46,894 bases of DNA from Desulfovibrio oxyclinae DSM 11498 (GCF_000375485.1 NZ_AQXE01000010.1:1-46894), one strand, 5' to 3'; positions 32,025 to 41,220 are shown, numbered from the stretch's first letter. Numbers and translations are program-made. The notes: a model not told the origin generated them from the letters alone.

Positions 32025-33338
32025 CTATGAATTCAGCCAGTTATTGAATACATCTCTTGCGCGTTTTGCATATTCTTCCTTGCGGAATTTCTTTGGCACA
32101 CGCTTTTTGAGTCCCGGCATGAGGCCGAAGTTGATGTTGGAAGGTTGGAACCGTTTGTGCGGTGTGGTCTTCAGGTGCCCCATGAGCGCGCCGAGCGCGG
32201 TTTCCGCCGGAGGGTGACTCAGGTCGTTGCCTTCGAGTCTCGCACGCAGGAGCATGCCGAGCCACAATCCACAGGCGGCGGATTCAAGGTACCCTTCGAC
32301 ACCGGTTATCTGGCCTGCAAGGAAGACACCCGGCCGGGCCTTGAGCTCCAGTTCTTCGCTCAGCACTTCCGGTGCATTCACGTAAGTGTTGCGGTGAATG
32401 GAACCAAGACGCAGGAACTCGGCATTCTCCAGTCCCGGAATCATGCGGAAGATGCGTTTCTGCTCGGGGTATTTGAGCTTGGTCTGAAAACCTACGAGGT
32501 TGAAGGCGGTCTTGTCGCGATTCTCGGCCCTCAGCTGCACAACGGCGAAAGGCTGCTCCTCGCTGTGCGGATTGGTCAGCCCTACCGGCTTGAGAGGGCC
32601 GAATGCCAGCGTCATCTCGCCGCGCTCGGCCATCTCCTCCACCGGCAGGCAGCCCTCGAAATGTATTTCCTTTTCAAAGTCCCTAGCCTGAACCTTTTCC
32701 CCTTCCATAAGGGCTTTGATGAACGACTTGTACTCGTCCTCGGTCATGGGGCAGTTCAGATAGTCATCATCCTCGGGCCGCCAGCGGGAACCCCAGAACG
32801 CCTTGGAAAAATCTATGGAGTCACGCGTCACGATGGGCGCGATTGCGTCGTAGAAATACAGTCCCTCTCCGCCCACGGTCTGTGTCAGGCTCTGCGCAAG
32901 CGGCTCGCTCGCCAACGGTCCGGCGGTGATGCAGACCGCGTCGAAGCCCTGAATGCGTTCGTCATCAAGGGAGGTTATTTCCTCACGCTTGAGTTCAATG
33001 TTTTCATGAGACTCGATGCGGTCCGTTATGTGGCGGGAGAACAGCTCGCGGTCCACGGCCAGAGCCTTGCCTGCCGGAACCGAGGTGGCGTCGGCCGCTT
33101 CCATTACGAGGCTTCCCAGCTCATGCATTTCAGCATTGAGCAGGCCAACGCCTGCGGTGATGTCCGCGGAACGGAAAGAGTTGGAGCAGATCAGCTCGGC
33201 AAGAGTGTCGCGCTCATGGGCCTGCGAGTACTTGACGGGTTTCATTTCGAAAAGCGTCACGGAAACACCGGATTCCGCCAGTTTCCAAGCACATTCGCAT
33301 CCGGCCAGTCCTGCGCCGACAACGGCTACCTTCTTCAC
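32025..33338 (-). CDS. trmFO: tRNA:m5U54 methyltransferase, folate/FAD-dependent
   Basis: Methylates U54 in the T-loop of tRNA using methylenetetrahydrofolate and FADH2. The product has about 437 aa, with an N-terminal FAD Rossmann motif (VAVVGAGLAGCECAWKLA) and family-specific segments (ELICSNSFRS; TAGPLASEPLA; FLAGQITGVEGYLESAACGL). The second GTG (33338) was chosen because GGGAG sits 5 nt before it; the GTG at 33344 has no SD but would add two residues. It is divergent from the Dpp ATPase gene across about 75 nt. The presence of TrmFO implies absence of the SAM-dependent TrmA for this position (family knowledge). Confidence 0.95.
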   Translation of the reverse strand: MKKVAVVGAGLAGCECAWKLAESGVSVTLFEMKPVKYSQAHERDTLAELICSNSFRSADITAGVGLLNAEMHELGSLVMEAADATSVPAGKALAVDRELFSRHITDRIESHENIELKREEITSLDDERIQGFDAVCITAGPLASEPLAQSLTQTVGGEGLYFYDAIAPIVTRDSIDFSKAFWGSRWRPEDDDYLNCPMTEDEYKSFIKALMEGEKVQARDFEKEIHFEGCLPVEEMAERGEMTLAFGPLKPVGLTNPHSEEQPFAVVQLRAENRDKTAFNLVGFQTKLKYPEQKRIFRMIPGLENAEFLRLGSIHRNTYVNAPEVLSEELELKARPGVFLAGQITGVEGYLESAACGLWLGMLLRARLEGNDLSHPPAETALGALMGHLKTTPHKRFQPSNINFGLMPGLKKRVPKKFRKEEYAKRARDVFNNWLNS

Positions 33339-33412
33339 GTTCACTCCCGGGGATCGTTGTTAAATGGACGGATTTGCTGTATACATCCGGAAACTCCGGA
33401 GTATCGACCCAC

Positions 33413-34390
33413 ATGGCGCAACCCGTCCTCGAAATCAAGGGCCTCACGACCAGCTTCGCCAGCCCCAAGGGCGTGGCCAAGGCGGTGGATACCGTCAGCC
33501 TGTCCGTAATGCAAGGCGAAACCCTTGCCCTTGTCGGAGAATCGGGCTGCGGCAAGTCGGTACTGGCCCTTTCCGTCATGGGGCTCGTCCCGGATCCGCC
33601 AGGCCGGATCACGCACGGACACATCCTTTTCCATGGCGACGATACCACCGAAATGGACCCTGACCAGCTCAGGGCCATGCGCGGCAATCGCATTTCCATG
33701 GTCTTTCAGGAACCCATGACCGCCCTAAACCCTGTTTTTCGCGTGGGCGAACAGATCGCCGAGGCCGTGCGGCTGCACATGAACCTGTCACGGGCCGAAG
33801 CCGACGCTCGCGCCGTGGAGACACTGCGGCTCACAGGAGTTCCGCACCCTGAGCGGGTCGCCAGGTCCTTTCCCCACGAGCTTTCGGGCGGGCTGCGGCA
33901 GCGGGTCGTCATTGCCATCGCGCTAGCCTGTGAACCGGAGCTTTTGCTCGCAGACGAACCCACGACCGCGCTCGACGTGACCATACAGGCGCAGGTGCTC
34001 GAACTCATGTCCGAGCTCAAGGAGCGCATGAATGGATCGCTCATGCTGATCACGCACGACCTCGGCGTGGTGGCGGGCATGGCGGACCGCGTGGCGGTCA
34101 TGTATGCTGGCGAGCTGGTGGAGCTCTCTCCTGCCGAAGATTTTTTTTCCGAGCCGCTGCATCCCTACTCGCAGGGACTCATGGCCTCGGTGCCGAGACT
34201 TGGCGACAGAACGCCGGTTCAGGCGCTGCCCGGCACGGTCCCATCCATTTTTCATCGCCCCGAAGGATGCCGCTTTCATCCCCGATGCCCGCATTGCATG
34301 GATATCTGCCGTACCGTTCCGCCGCGCGAGGTGGTGCGTGAGGGAAGGCACCTGCGCTGCTGGCTGTTCGACAAGGGGGTGAAGGGATGA
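33413..34390 (+). CDS. Oligopeptide/dipeptide ABC transporter ATP-binding protein (DppD/OppD-like)
   Basis: A 325-aa ABC ATPase: Walker A GESGCGKS, signature LSGGLRQRV, Walker [13 protein letters not shown], switch His in ITHDLG. The C-terminal oligo_HPY region carries the cysteine cluster [11 protein letters not shown] that in this family can bind an Fe-S cluster. The ATG at 33413 is preferred over a longer reading because GGAG lies at suitable spacing. It overlaps the next ATPase gene by 4 nt. No permease genes are present on either side, unlike a normal dppBCDF order. Confidence 0.93.
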   Translation: MAQPVLEIKGLTTSFASPKGVAKAVDTVSLSVMQGETLALVGESGCGKSVLALSVMGLVPDPPGRITHGHILFHGDDTTEMDPDQLRAMRGNRISMVFQEPMTALNPVFRVGEQIAEAVRLHMNLSRAEADARAVETLRLTGVPHPERVARSFPHELSGGLRQRVVIAIALACEPELLLADEPTTALDVTIQAQVLELMSELKERMNGSLMLITHDLGVVAGMADRVAVMYAGELVELSPAEDFFSEPLHPYSQGLMASVPRLGDRTPVQALPGTVPSIFHRPEGCRFHPRCPHCMDICRTVPPREVVREGRHLRCWLFDKGVKG

Positions 34391-35340
34391 CCGCCCTGCT
34401 CACCCTCTCGGAACTGACCAAGACCTACCGTGTTCGCGGCGGACTGCTGGGCCTTGAAGCCTCGCGTCTTCGCGCCGTGGACAGGGTGAGCCTGACCATG
34501 CGCGAGGGTGAAACCATGGGTCTCGTGGGCGAATCCGGGTGCGGCAAGTCCACTCTCGGCAGGCTCGTCTGTGGCCTGGAACCGCCGGACTCCGGACAGA
34601 TCGAATTCAAAGGCAAGGCGCTTGATGATTGGGACGATCGCGAGCTTCGGCGCAGCATCCAGATCATATTTCAGGACCCGTATTCCTCGCTCAATCCCCG
34701 CCAAAGTATCGGTTCCGCGGTCAGGGAGCCGTTGGACATCCACAAGCTCGGCAACCGTGCCGAGAGAAAGGCCGAAGCCGTCAGGCTACTGAAACAGGTC
34801 GGGCTGGATGAGGATTACGCCTCGCGCTACCCGCACGAATTCTCCGGGGGACAGCGTCAGCGCATCGCCATTGCCCGCGCGTTGGCCCTCAAGCCGGAAC
34901 TGATCGTCTGCGACGAGCCGGTCTCCGCGCTGGATGTCTGCGTACAGGCGCAGGTGCTCTCCCTGCTGCGCGAGTTGCAGAGCAGCTTTGGCCTGACATA
35001 TCTCTTCATTTCGCATGACCTGTCCGTGGTCAGCAATCTGTGCGACCGCGTGGCCGTCATGTATCTTGGAAGAATTGTTGAACTCGCCAAAAGCGAGACA
35101 TTGTTTGCGGGCGCCAGGCATCCCTACACGCAGGCGCTTCTCGCGGCGGTGCCTGTCCCGATCCCCGGTGCGGTGAGCAACGCCGTCAAACTTCAGGGTG
35201 AACCACCCAACCCCGCCGCGCCGCCTTCGGGATGTCCATTTCACCCGCGCTGTCCCAAGGCGTTTGACAAATGCCCCAAAGAGGAGCCGCCGCTCAAGGA
35301 AGTCGCTCCGGGCGTGGAAGCTGCCTGCTGGCTGTATTGA
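34387..35340 (+). CDS. Oligopeptide/dipeptide ABC transporter ATP-binding protein (DppF/OppF-like)
   Basis: The second ATPase (317 aa) of the pair, expected to form a heterodimer with the preceding product. Walker A GESGCGKS, signature FSGGQRQRI, Walker [13 protein letters not shown], and ISHDLSV. The C-terminus again ends in a cysteine-bearing HPRC motif ([14 protein letters not shown]). The start codon overlaps the previous stop (ATGA). The permease subunits are not encoded here; the only binding protein in the window is at 2.4-3.9 kb. The HD protein gene follows after 31 nt. Confidence 0.93.
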   Translation: MTALLTLSELTKTYRVRGGLLGLEASRLRAVDRVSLTMREGETMGLVGESGCGKSTLGRLVCGLEPPDSGQIEFKGKALDDWDDRELRRSIQIIFQDPYSSLNPRQSIGSAVREPLDIHKLGNRAERKAEAVRLLKQVGLDEDYASRYPHEFSGGQRQRIAIARALALKPELIVCDEPVSALDVCVQAQVLSLLRELQSSFGLTYLFISHDLSVVSNLCDRVAVMYLGRIVELAKSETLFAGARHPYTQALLAAVPVPIPGAVSNAVKLQGEPPNPAAPPSGCPFHPRCPKAFDKCPKEEPPLKEVAPGVEAACWLY

Positions 35341-35371
35341 AACCGTAAAGACCTTCAAGGAATCAGAGACC

Positions 35372-35926
35372 ATGAACCGTCAGGAAGCCTTTGAACTGCT
35401 GAAGAAGCACAACAGCGAAGACAACCTCATCAACCACGCCCTGGAATCCGAAGCCGTCATGCGTGCGCTGGCTGGCAAGCTCGGCAAGGATGAAGATCTC
35501 TGGGGCGTCACCGGCCTGCTGCACGATCTTGACTACGCCGGAACCAAGGAAAACGGCGAACGGCACGGCCTCGATACGGTCGATATGCTTGACGGCGCCC
35601 TGCCCGAAGACGCGATCAACGCCATCCGTCGCCACGCCTGTGAGATGAACGGGGCCGAAGACCCGGAAACCGAGTTCGACTACGCGCTTCGCTGCGGCGA
35701 GACCGTCACCGGCCTCATCCACGCGGCGGCCCTCGTCCGCCCCACCAAGATGGACGGCATGAAGGCCAAAAGCCTCAAGAAGAAGATGAAGGACAAGGCT
35801 TTTGCGGCCAGTGTCAACCGTGACTGCATTCGTGAATGCGAGAAAATCGGCATGGATCTCGGCGAATTTCTGACGCTTTCCATCGGTGCCATCGCGGCCA
35901 TCGCCCCGGAAGTGGACCTGGCCTGA
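35372..35926 (+). CDS. HD-domain phosphohydrolase-like protein
   Basis: A 184-aa soluble protein formed by an HD fold. The metal-binding residues can be seen as H22 (INHALESE), H51-D52 (LLHDLDYAG) and H88 (IRRHAC). Such single-domain HD proteins are often annotated as HDIG-family hydrolases of unknown substrate. The start at 35372 was chosen because the upstream extension overlaps the DppF-like gene, and AAGGAATC lies some 12 nt before this ATG. It sits between the transporter ATPases and the NikR-type site before the ECF pair; whether it belongs to either unit is unclear. Confidence 0.8.
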   Translation: MNRQEAFELLKKHNSEDNLINHALESEAVMRALAGKLGKDEDLWGVTGLLHDLDYAGTKENGERHGLDTVDMLDGALPEDAINAIRRHACEMNGAEDPETEFDYALRCGETVTGLIHAAALVRPTKMDGMKAKSLKKKMKDKAFAASVNRDCIRECEKIGMDLGEFLTLSIGAIAAIAPEVDLA

Positions 35927-35947
35927 TCTTGCGGGACGACCTGCCGT

Positions 35948-35974
35948 GTGCTACCTGATCGCATCACGTAGCAC
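35948..35974. promoter_or_regulatory. NikR-type operator upstream of the ECF transporter pair
   Basis: GTGCTAC, a 13-nt gap and GTAGCAC form a perfect dyad (extended to 9 bp: GTGTGCTAC at 35946-35954 with GTAGCACAC at 35968-35976). The spacing and arms closely match GTGTTAC-N13-GTAACAC, the NikR site recalled for metal-reducing deltaproteobacteria, at six of seven positions per arm. It ends about 20 nt before the start codon of the CbiQ-like gene. Confidence 0.65.
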
Positions 35975-35997
35975 ACCCGTCAGCCCGGAGTAACCTC

Positions 35998-36765
35998 TTG
36001 CCGGAATCAACCGAACCGTTCGCGCATACCGCCTCACCGGTCCACTCGCTGGACCCGCGTTTCAGGCTGCTTGCCGCAGTGGTCCTGACTGTGCCCGCCG
36101 CGCTGTTGACGAGTCCCGTGGCGGCCGGTGGCGCCCTGCTTGTGGGGGCTTTGCTCGCGTTTGCGGCGCGGCTTCCGTTTGGGCGGCTGGCAAAGCGGTT
36201 GCTGGCGGTCAACTTCTTTACGCTTTTCATGTGGATATTTCTTCCTTTCAGCACCCCTGGTACGCCGCTGACGAGTGTTGCCGGGCTTGAAGTGACCTTG
36301 GAAGGTCTTCGGCTGGCCGGGCTTATTACCCTGAAGACCAACGCCGTAGTGCTCTCGCTTACGGCGCTTATGGGCAGCATCCCGGTTCGCGACCTGGGTC
36401 CGGCCATGCAGTCCCTGCGCGTGCCCGACAAGCTCTGCCACATGCTGGTTTTCACGCATCGGTACGCCGTGCTGATCCGCGAGGAGCTGGACCGGATGAA
36501 CCGAGCAGCGCGTGCCCGCGGCTTTCGTCCCCGCACTGACATGCACACCTACCGCTCCTATGCATGGTTGGCCGGGATGCTGTTGGTGCGCAGCTGGGAC
36601 CGGGCCGAGCGTGTTCGTGACGCCATGATTTGCCGGGGCTTCTCCGGACGCTTCCACTCCCTCGCCATATTCCGAACATCCGGGCGTGATGTGGCTTTCC
36701 TGACCCTCATCCTGCTCGTCGCCGCCGGACTCATCTGGCTAGAATTCATCCGGAGGACCGCATGA
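35998..36765 (+). CDS. ECF transporter transmembrane (T) component, CbiQ/NikQ-like
   Basis: Transmembrane coupling subunit of an energy-coupling-factor importer for cobalt, nickel or a vitamin. The 255-aa protein has about five to six helices; the Ala-Arg motif of T components appears as ARARGF near residue 165 and the second as RDAMICRGFSG near 205 (ARG/RGF signatures). The start is TTG at 35998, with GGAG at the right distance, an uncommon start codon. It overlaps the ATPase gene by 4 nt. A NikR-type operator upstream points to nickel (inference). No CbiM-like or other S component is encoded next to it. Confidence 0.85.
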   Translation: MPESTEPFAHTASPVHSLDPRFRLLAAVVLTVPAALLTSPVAAGGALLVGALLAFAARLPFGRLAKRLLAVNFFTLFMWIFLPFSTPGTPLTSVAGLEVTLEGLRLAGLITLKTNAVVLSLTALMGSIPVRDLGPAMQSLRVPDKLCHMLVFTHRYAVLIREELDRMNRAARARGFRPRTDMHTYRSYAWLAGMLLVRSWDRAERVRDAMICRGFSGRFHSLAIFRTSGRDVAFLTLILLVAAGLIWLEFIRRTA

Positions 36766-37481
36766 ACGACCACCTCGTCGAACTGCAACAGATTTCCTAC
36801 GCGTGGCCCGGTCGCGGGAAGGTGCTCGACAACCTCGACCTGACCGTGCATCAAGGCGAAAGTCTGGGGCTCATGGGACCCAACGGTGCCGGAAAAACCA
36901 CCCTGCTGCACGTGCTGATGGGATTGATCAAGCCCGATGGCGGCAGCATCCGTATTTTCGATCAGTCCGTGGAGACTTCTGACGACTTTGAACGGGTCCG
37001 GTTGAAAATCGGTTTCATGTTCCAGAATGCGGACGATCAGCTCTTCTGCCCTTCGGTTCTTGACGACGTGGCCTTCGGCCCGCTGAATCAGGGCATGGAC
37101 CGCGCCGAGGCGCGTGAACTCGCCGTGAGCACGCTCGAATCTCTCGGGCTGCACGGCTTCGAGGATCGCGTCCCGTACCGACTTTCCGGCGGCGAAAAGC
37201 GGCTTGTGGCGCTGGCTACCGTTCTCTCCATGCGCCCCGGCCTGCTGGTGCTCGACGAGCCTACCACCGGCCTGTCTCCCGAGGCGCGGGAGCAACTGGT
37301 CGAGACGCTTAATTCATTGGACGTCCCCAAGCTCATTGTCTCCCACGAGGCCGATTTTCTCGATGCCACCACGCAGCGTATCGCCGCCATGAAGGACGGA
37401 AGAGTAGTCTCGGGAACCCTTGTTCCGCATACCCATACCCACGTCCACGTAGAGGGCGACGTCCCGCATCGGCACGACTAG
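36762..37481 (+). CDS. ECF transporter ATP-binding protein, CbiO/NikO-like, with His-rich tail
   Basis: The ATPase (239 aa) that energises the T component encoded just upstream. Walker A GPNGAGKTT, Q-loop MFQNADDQLF (the ECF-type NADDQ motif), signature LSGGEKRLVA, Walker B LLVLDEPTTGLS, switch ISHE/VSHEAD. The C-terminus ends in a histidine cluster (HTHTHVHVEGDVPHRHD; 7 His in 17 residues), as expected for a protein of nickel or cobalt metabolism. Start and upstream stop overlap (ATGA). There is one ATPase only, so it would act as a homodimer. Confidence 0.92.
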   Translation: MNDHLVELQQISYAWPGRGKVLDNLDLTVHQGESLGLMGPNGAGKTTLLHVLMGLIKPDGGSIRIFDQSVETSDDFERVRLKIGFMFQNADDQLFCPSVLDDVAFGPLNQGMDRAEARELAVSTLESLGLHGFEDRVPYRLSGGEKRLVALATVLSMRPGLLVLDEPTTGLSPEAREQLVETLNSLDVPKLIVSHEADFLDATTQRIAAMKDGRVVSGTLVPHTHTHVHVEGDVPHRHD

Positions 37482-37540
37482 CCGAACCGGCCGCGATCCA
37501 GATCGATCAGACTGGGGAGGATTTTCCTGCCTCCCGCCTC

Positions 37541-37568
37541 TTGGCTTTTTCCGTAAAATGGCTATCCT
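37541..37568 (+). promoter_or_regulatory. Candidate promoter of the second MATE gene
   Basis: TTGGCT (37541-37546), a 16-nt spacer and TATCCT (37563-37568) lie about 30 nt before the TTG start. The match is moderate. Confidence 0.4.
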
Positions 37569-37599
37569 GTCGGGATGCACTTGATCGAGGAGCGAATCG

Positions 37600-39012
37600 T
37601 TGAGCAGTCCTGAACTCTCGGAGCGCATGACGCGTTCTCCCTATAAAACCATCTGGGGACTTGCCTGGCCGCAGGTACTCATGATGGTATTCCATTTTTT
37701 TATCGGTATGGCCGACGTATGGGTGGCGGGCAAGATCAACCGCGAAGTTCAGGCCTCGCTGGGAATCATCACCCAATCCCTGTTCTTTTTGCTGGTCGTG
37801 GCCATCGCCGTGGCCAACGGTGCGGTCGCGGCCATCAGCCAGTCCGAGGGCGCCGGACTCCATAAGCGGGTCAAGCGCTACGTCAGTCTTGCCGTAGCCT
37901 GTGCGCTGGCGCTCGGGGGCGTTTTCCTCCTCGTGGGGATGCCCTGCCGCGGGCTTTTGCAGGACGCGCTGCAGGTGCCGCAGGAGATGCGCTACGTCAC
38001 GGAGTATTTCCTCAACGTCTACCTGATGATCCTGCCCTCCTATTATCTGCTCATCACCACAAACGCCGTTTTCAGGGCCCGCAAGCAGGTCATGGTGCCG
38101 CTGTATTCCATGGTGGTCGTGACCACCGTCAACGCGGTCATGGACGTTGGCCTCGGGCTTGGCATGTGGGGGCTGCCCAACCTCGGATACAAAGGGCTCG
38201 CGTGGGCAACCTTCGGCTCCGTGACGGCCGGGGCGATCAGCAACCTCATCGTGCTGCTCAAGCAGGGCGCCCTGGACCCCGCAAGTTTTCCGCCGGTTCG
38301 CTGGATCAAGGCGGCACTGCCGTATCTGGTGAAGGTGGCATGGCCCTCTGGTCTCATGCAAATCGTCTGGCATTCCGGGTATCTCGTGCTGTACGCCATC
38401 ACGGCGAGCCTGCCCCGCGGCGAAGTGGACGCGCTGGCCGGCATGTCCATCGGCCTGCGCATCGAGTCGTTGCTCTTTCTGCCCGCGTTCGCACTGAATA
38501 TGACGGCGAGCATCCTCATCGGGCATTACCTTGGTGCACGCGACCCGGACACCGCCAAGGCGTTCGGGTACAAGATTCTCGGAATCGGGGTGGTCAGCAT
38601 CAGCCTGTTGACCTTCGCCATCTGGCCGCTGTTGCCGCCATGGGTGGCGTTGCTGACGCAGGAGCCGCTCGTTGAGGCGCAGGCACTCAGCTACCTGAAA
38701 TGGAACGTGCTCGCGATACCGTTTACGCTTACCAGCATGATCATGGCGGGCTGTCTCAACGGTGCCGGGGCGACCTTATATAATATGATAATAATGGGAT
38801 CGGCCACATGGTTCGTGCGTTTGCCGCTGGCATGGATGCTCGGCCATCATTTCATGAACGAGGCCGAAGGGATATGGATAGCAATGCTCTGCTCGCAGGT
38901 GATACAGGCTGCAGTTCTGCTGCACACCTACGCCACCCGCAACTGGCAGAAATTCGCAATGATAAAGGAACGAAAACTCAAGAAGGGTACATTCAATGGC
39001 GCTAGAATTTGA
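37600..39012 (+). CDS. MATE-family efflux transporter (NorM-like)
   Basis: A 470-aa membrane protein with about 12 helices and MATE features (IWGLAWPQVLMMVFHFFIGM near the N-terminus; GMADVWVAGKIN). It is an Na+ or H+ antiporter exporting cationic compounds. The TTG at 37600 has GAGGAG at ideal distance; the ATG at 37627 lies too close to its own GGAG. Its 3' end overlaps the DUF2156 gene by 17 nt, implying coupled translation. It is only distantly similar by eye to the MATE gene at 29.4 kb. Confidence 0.9.
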   Translation: MSSPELSERMTRSPYKTIWGLAWPQVLMMVFHFFIGMADVWVAGKINREVQASLGIITQSLFFLLVVAIAVANGAVAAISQSEGAGLHKRVKRYVSLAVACALALGGVFLLVGMPCRGLLQDALQVPQEMRYVTEYFLNVYLMILPSYYLLITTNAVFRARKQVMVPLYSMVVVTTVNAVMDVGLGLGMWGLPNLGYKGLAWATFGSVTAGAISNLIVLLKQGALDPASFPPVRWIKAALPYLVKVAWPSGLMQIVWHSGYLVLYAITASLPRGEVDALAGMSIGLRIESLLFLPAFALNMTASILIGHYLGARDPDTAKAFGYKILGIGVVSISLLTFAIWPLLPPWVALLTQEPLVEAQALSYLKWNVLAIPFTLTSMIMAGCLNGAGATLYNMIIMGSATWFVRLPLAWMLGHHFMNEAEGIWIAMLCSQVIQAAVLLHTYATRNWQKFAMIKERKLKKGTFNGARI

Positions 39013-39877
39013 ACCGATCAGCCTTGCGCGTCAGGAAGAATATCACAAAGCACTGTTCAGCTGCCCGGACAGGGCCAGCTCAGACTATGCCTTTGCCAAC
39101 ATTTGGGGCTGGGCCGAGCACTACGGGCTTGAATGGGCCTTTCACAAGAACATGGTCTTCATCCGTCAGACCAAGCCGGAAACCGTTTGCTGGGCCCCAG
39201 TGGGCCCATGGCACGAGTACGACTGGTTCGGGTGCAAGGCCATGGTGGAAGCAGGCAAATTCACCCGCGTGCCCGACTACCTCGCCAAACTCTGGCAGGA
39301 AGCGTACGCCGACCGCATCGAACTGACTGAAAACCGGGACCATTTCGACTACCTCTATTCGGTCGAAGACCTCACCGAGCTGCGGGGCAACAAGTTCCAC
39401 AAGAAAAAGAACCTGCTCAACCAGTTCGTGAAGAAAACGGATTTCAATTACCATCCCATGGAGCCGGAGTGCGTGGAGGAAGTCCTCGCCATGCAGGCCG
39501 AATGGATCGCTTGGTATGAGGAAAACAACCCGTCTGAAGCGCTTGTGGCCGAGAATCACGCCATCGAGCGTGTACTGCATGACTTCGACCGTATCGGAAC
39601 CCTTTACGGCGGCGCCATTCGCGTGGACGGTCGGGTCATCGCCTACACCGTGGCCGAGGCACTGGACGAGGAAACGGTGGTCATTCATTTCGAAAAGGGC
39701 GACGTGCGCTACAAGGGTGTTTATCAGGCCATCAACCAGATGTTCCTCAAGCACAACGCCCAGGAGTTCAAATACGTGAACCGTGAGCAGGACCTTGGTG
39801 ACGAGGGCTTGCGCAAGGCCAAACTCTCGTACAATCCGGCCTTTCTGCTGAAGAAATACGAGGCGCGGCTCAAGTAG
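38996..39877 (+). CDS. DUF2156 (GNAT-like lysyltransferase-fold) protein
   Basis: A 293-aa cytoplasmic protein of the DUF2156 family, whose double-GNAT fold is shared with the catalytic domain of MprF and FemX-type aminoacyl transferases (FEPISLARQEEYHKAL; SSDYAFANIWGW; HKKKNLLNQF; NREQDLGDEGLRKAKLSYNP). The final segments match the conserved EDLGxxGLRxAKxSYxP pattern of the family. It lacks the membrane flippase domain of MprF. The substrate is unknown. It is translationally coupled to the MATE gene upstream. Confidence 0.85.
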   Translation: MALEFEPISLARQEEYHKALFSCPDRASSDYAFANIWGWAEHYGLEWAFHKNMVFIRQTKPETVCWAPVGPWHEYDWFGCKAMVEAGKFTRVPDYLAKLWQEAYADRIELTENRDHFDYLYSVEDLTELRGNKFHKKKNLLNQFVKKTDFNYHPMEPECVEEVLAMQAEWIAWYEENNPSEALVAENHAIERVLHDFDRIGTLYGGAIRVDGRVIAYTVAEALDEETVVIHFEKGDVRYKGVYQAINQMFLKHNAQEFKYVNREQDLGDEGLRKAKLSYNPAFLLKKYEARLK

Positions 39878-39887
39878 CCCCCTGAAG

Positions 39888-39909
39888 GGGCCGCTTCGGC
39901 GGTCCTTTT
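39888..39909 (+). terminator. Weak terminator or attenuator before the phosphatase-fold gene
   Basis: GGGCCGC and GCGGTCC pair (one G-U) around TTCG, followed by TTTT. A competing hairpin, GCCCC with GGGGC (39877-39891), overlaps its left arm, so the two folds exclude each other. Confidence 0.5.
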
Positions 39910-39921
39910 CGGAGTGTATCC

Positions 39922-41220
39922 GTGAGCATCGTACTGAAGGACAGGCAGTGGCATCGGCTGGCCGTGCTCGGTCTGGACGGGCTTCCGCTAGACCTTGCCC
40001 GCAAGCTCGGCGACACCCTGCCCAATATCGCCCGTATCGCCGCTGAAGCGGACACCGTTGACGCTGAAATTCCCGAACTTTCTCCGGTGAACTGGACCTC
40101 CATGTTCACGGGAAAAGGACCTGAAGAGCACGGGGTTTTCGGATTTGCGCGGTTTGACCCGGACACCTACCGCTCCTCGCCAGCCAGTTTCGAAGCCGTG
40201 GCCTGTCCCACCATATTCGATCGTCTGGGGGAAGCCGGTCGCGTTTCACGGGTCATCAACCTGCCCAACACCTATCCGGCTCGTCCCATCCGGGGAATGC
40301 TGGTGGCCGGGTTTGTAGCCGAAGACCTCGCCCGCGCCGTGCATCCGCCCTTTCTGCTGCCGAAGCTGAAGGAAGCGGGCTACCTCATTGAGCCGGAGAC
40401 CGCCAATGCTTCCGCTGACCCTGCGGGACTTCTTCTGGGCCTGCGCGAAAGCCTCAAGACGCGGCGCAAGGCGCTGGACATGCTCTGGCCCGACCACGGC
40501 TGGGATCTTTTCATCTTCGTGCTGACGGAAACGGATCGGCTTTTCCATTTTCTGTACACTGCGGTGACGGATTCCATGCATCCGCTGCACCGGGAATGCA
40601 TGGATTTCCTGCACGATTGGGATGAAGCGGTGGGTGACTTTCTTGAACGGTATGATGCGTTGCCGGAGCCGAAGCGTTTGATGGTCCATGCGGACCACGG
40701 ATTCACGGAGTTGAAGACCGAAGTCTGCCTCAACACATGGCTTGTCTCAAACGGTCTGCTTTCGCTGGATTTTCCGCCGGAAGGCGAATGGGATTCCTCC
40801 AAGATTTCGCCGCAGGCCCGCGCCTTTGCCCTTGATCCGGGACGAATTTATCTGCACCGCCGTTCCCGCTTTTCGCGAGGCTGCCTGCGAGACGCAGACG
40901 CAGACAGGATGATCCCGGAGCTTAAAGCGGCCCTTGAGGGCTTGACCCATGCGGGGGAACGGGTCATGGAACGTGTCTTCACGGCTGACGAACTCTATTC
41001 CGGCACGCTCCGTGACCGTGCGCCGGACCTTGTCTGTCTGGCCCGTCCGGGGTACGACCTCAAGGCGAAGTTCGGTCGCGACAGCGTTTTCGGATTTCAC
41101 GGACGCACCGGCACCCATACCGCCCGTGGTGCCATCTGGTACGACTCCCATGGCTCGAAGCCGCGCCGAATGCGCGAAATCGGGCAGGAAATACTCAAGC
41201 ATTTCAATCTGGACCCATAA
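39922..41220 (+). CDS. Alkaline phosphatase superfamily hydrolase (type I phosphodiesterase/nucleotide pyrophosphatase-like)
   Basis: A 432-aa metal-dependent hydrolase of the alkaline phosphatase fold. Metal-site motifs are visible: LGLDGLP near the N-terminus, the nucleophile region SPVNWTSMFTGKGPEEHG, HADHGFTELK (Asp-His pair), and FHGRTGTHTARG near the C-terminus. There is no signal peptide, so it acts in the cytoplasm, perhaps on a nucleotide or phospholipid-linked substrate (unknown). The GTG start at 39922 has GGAG at 7 nt. The stop codon overlaps the helicase start (TAATG). Confidence 0.85.
   Translation: MSIVLKDRQWHRLAVLGLDGLPLDLARKLGDTLPNIARIAAEADTVDAEIPELSPVNWTSMFTGKGPEEHGVFGFARFDPDTYRSSPASFEAVACPTIFDRLGEAGRVSRVINLPNTYPARPIRGMLVAGFVAEDLARAVHPPFLLPKLKEAGYLIEPETANASADPAGLLLGLRESLKTRRKALDMLWPDHGWDLFIFVLTETDRLFHFLYTAVTDSMHPLHRECMDFLHDWDEAVGDFLERYDALPEPKRLMVHADHGFTELKTEVCLNTWLVSNGLLSLDFPPEGEWDSSKISPQARAFALDPGRIYLHRRSRFSRGCLRDADADRMIPELKAALEGLTHAGERVMERVFTADELYSGTLRDRAPDLVCLARPGYDLKAKFGRDSVFGFHGRTGTHTARGAIWYDSHGSKPRRMREIGQEILKHFNLDP

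Noticed and set aside
35198..35371. 58-codon extension of the HD protein
   Set aside because: It overlaps the end of the DppF-like gene in another frame and is not part of the HD fold.
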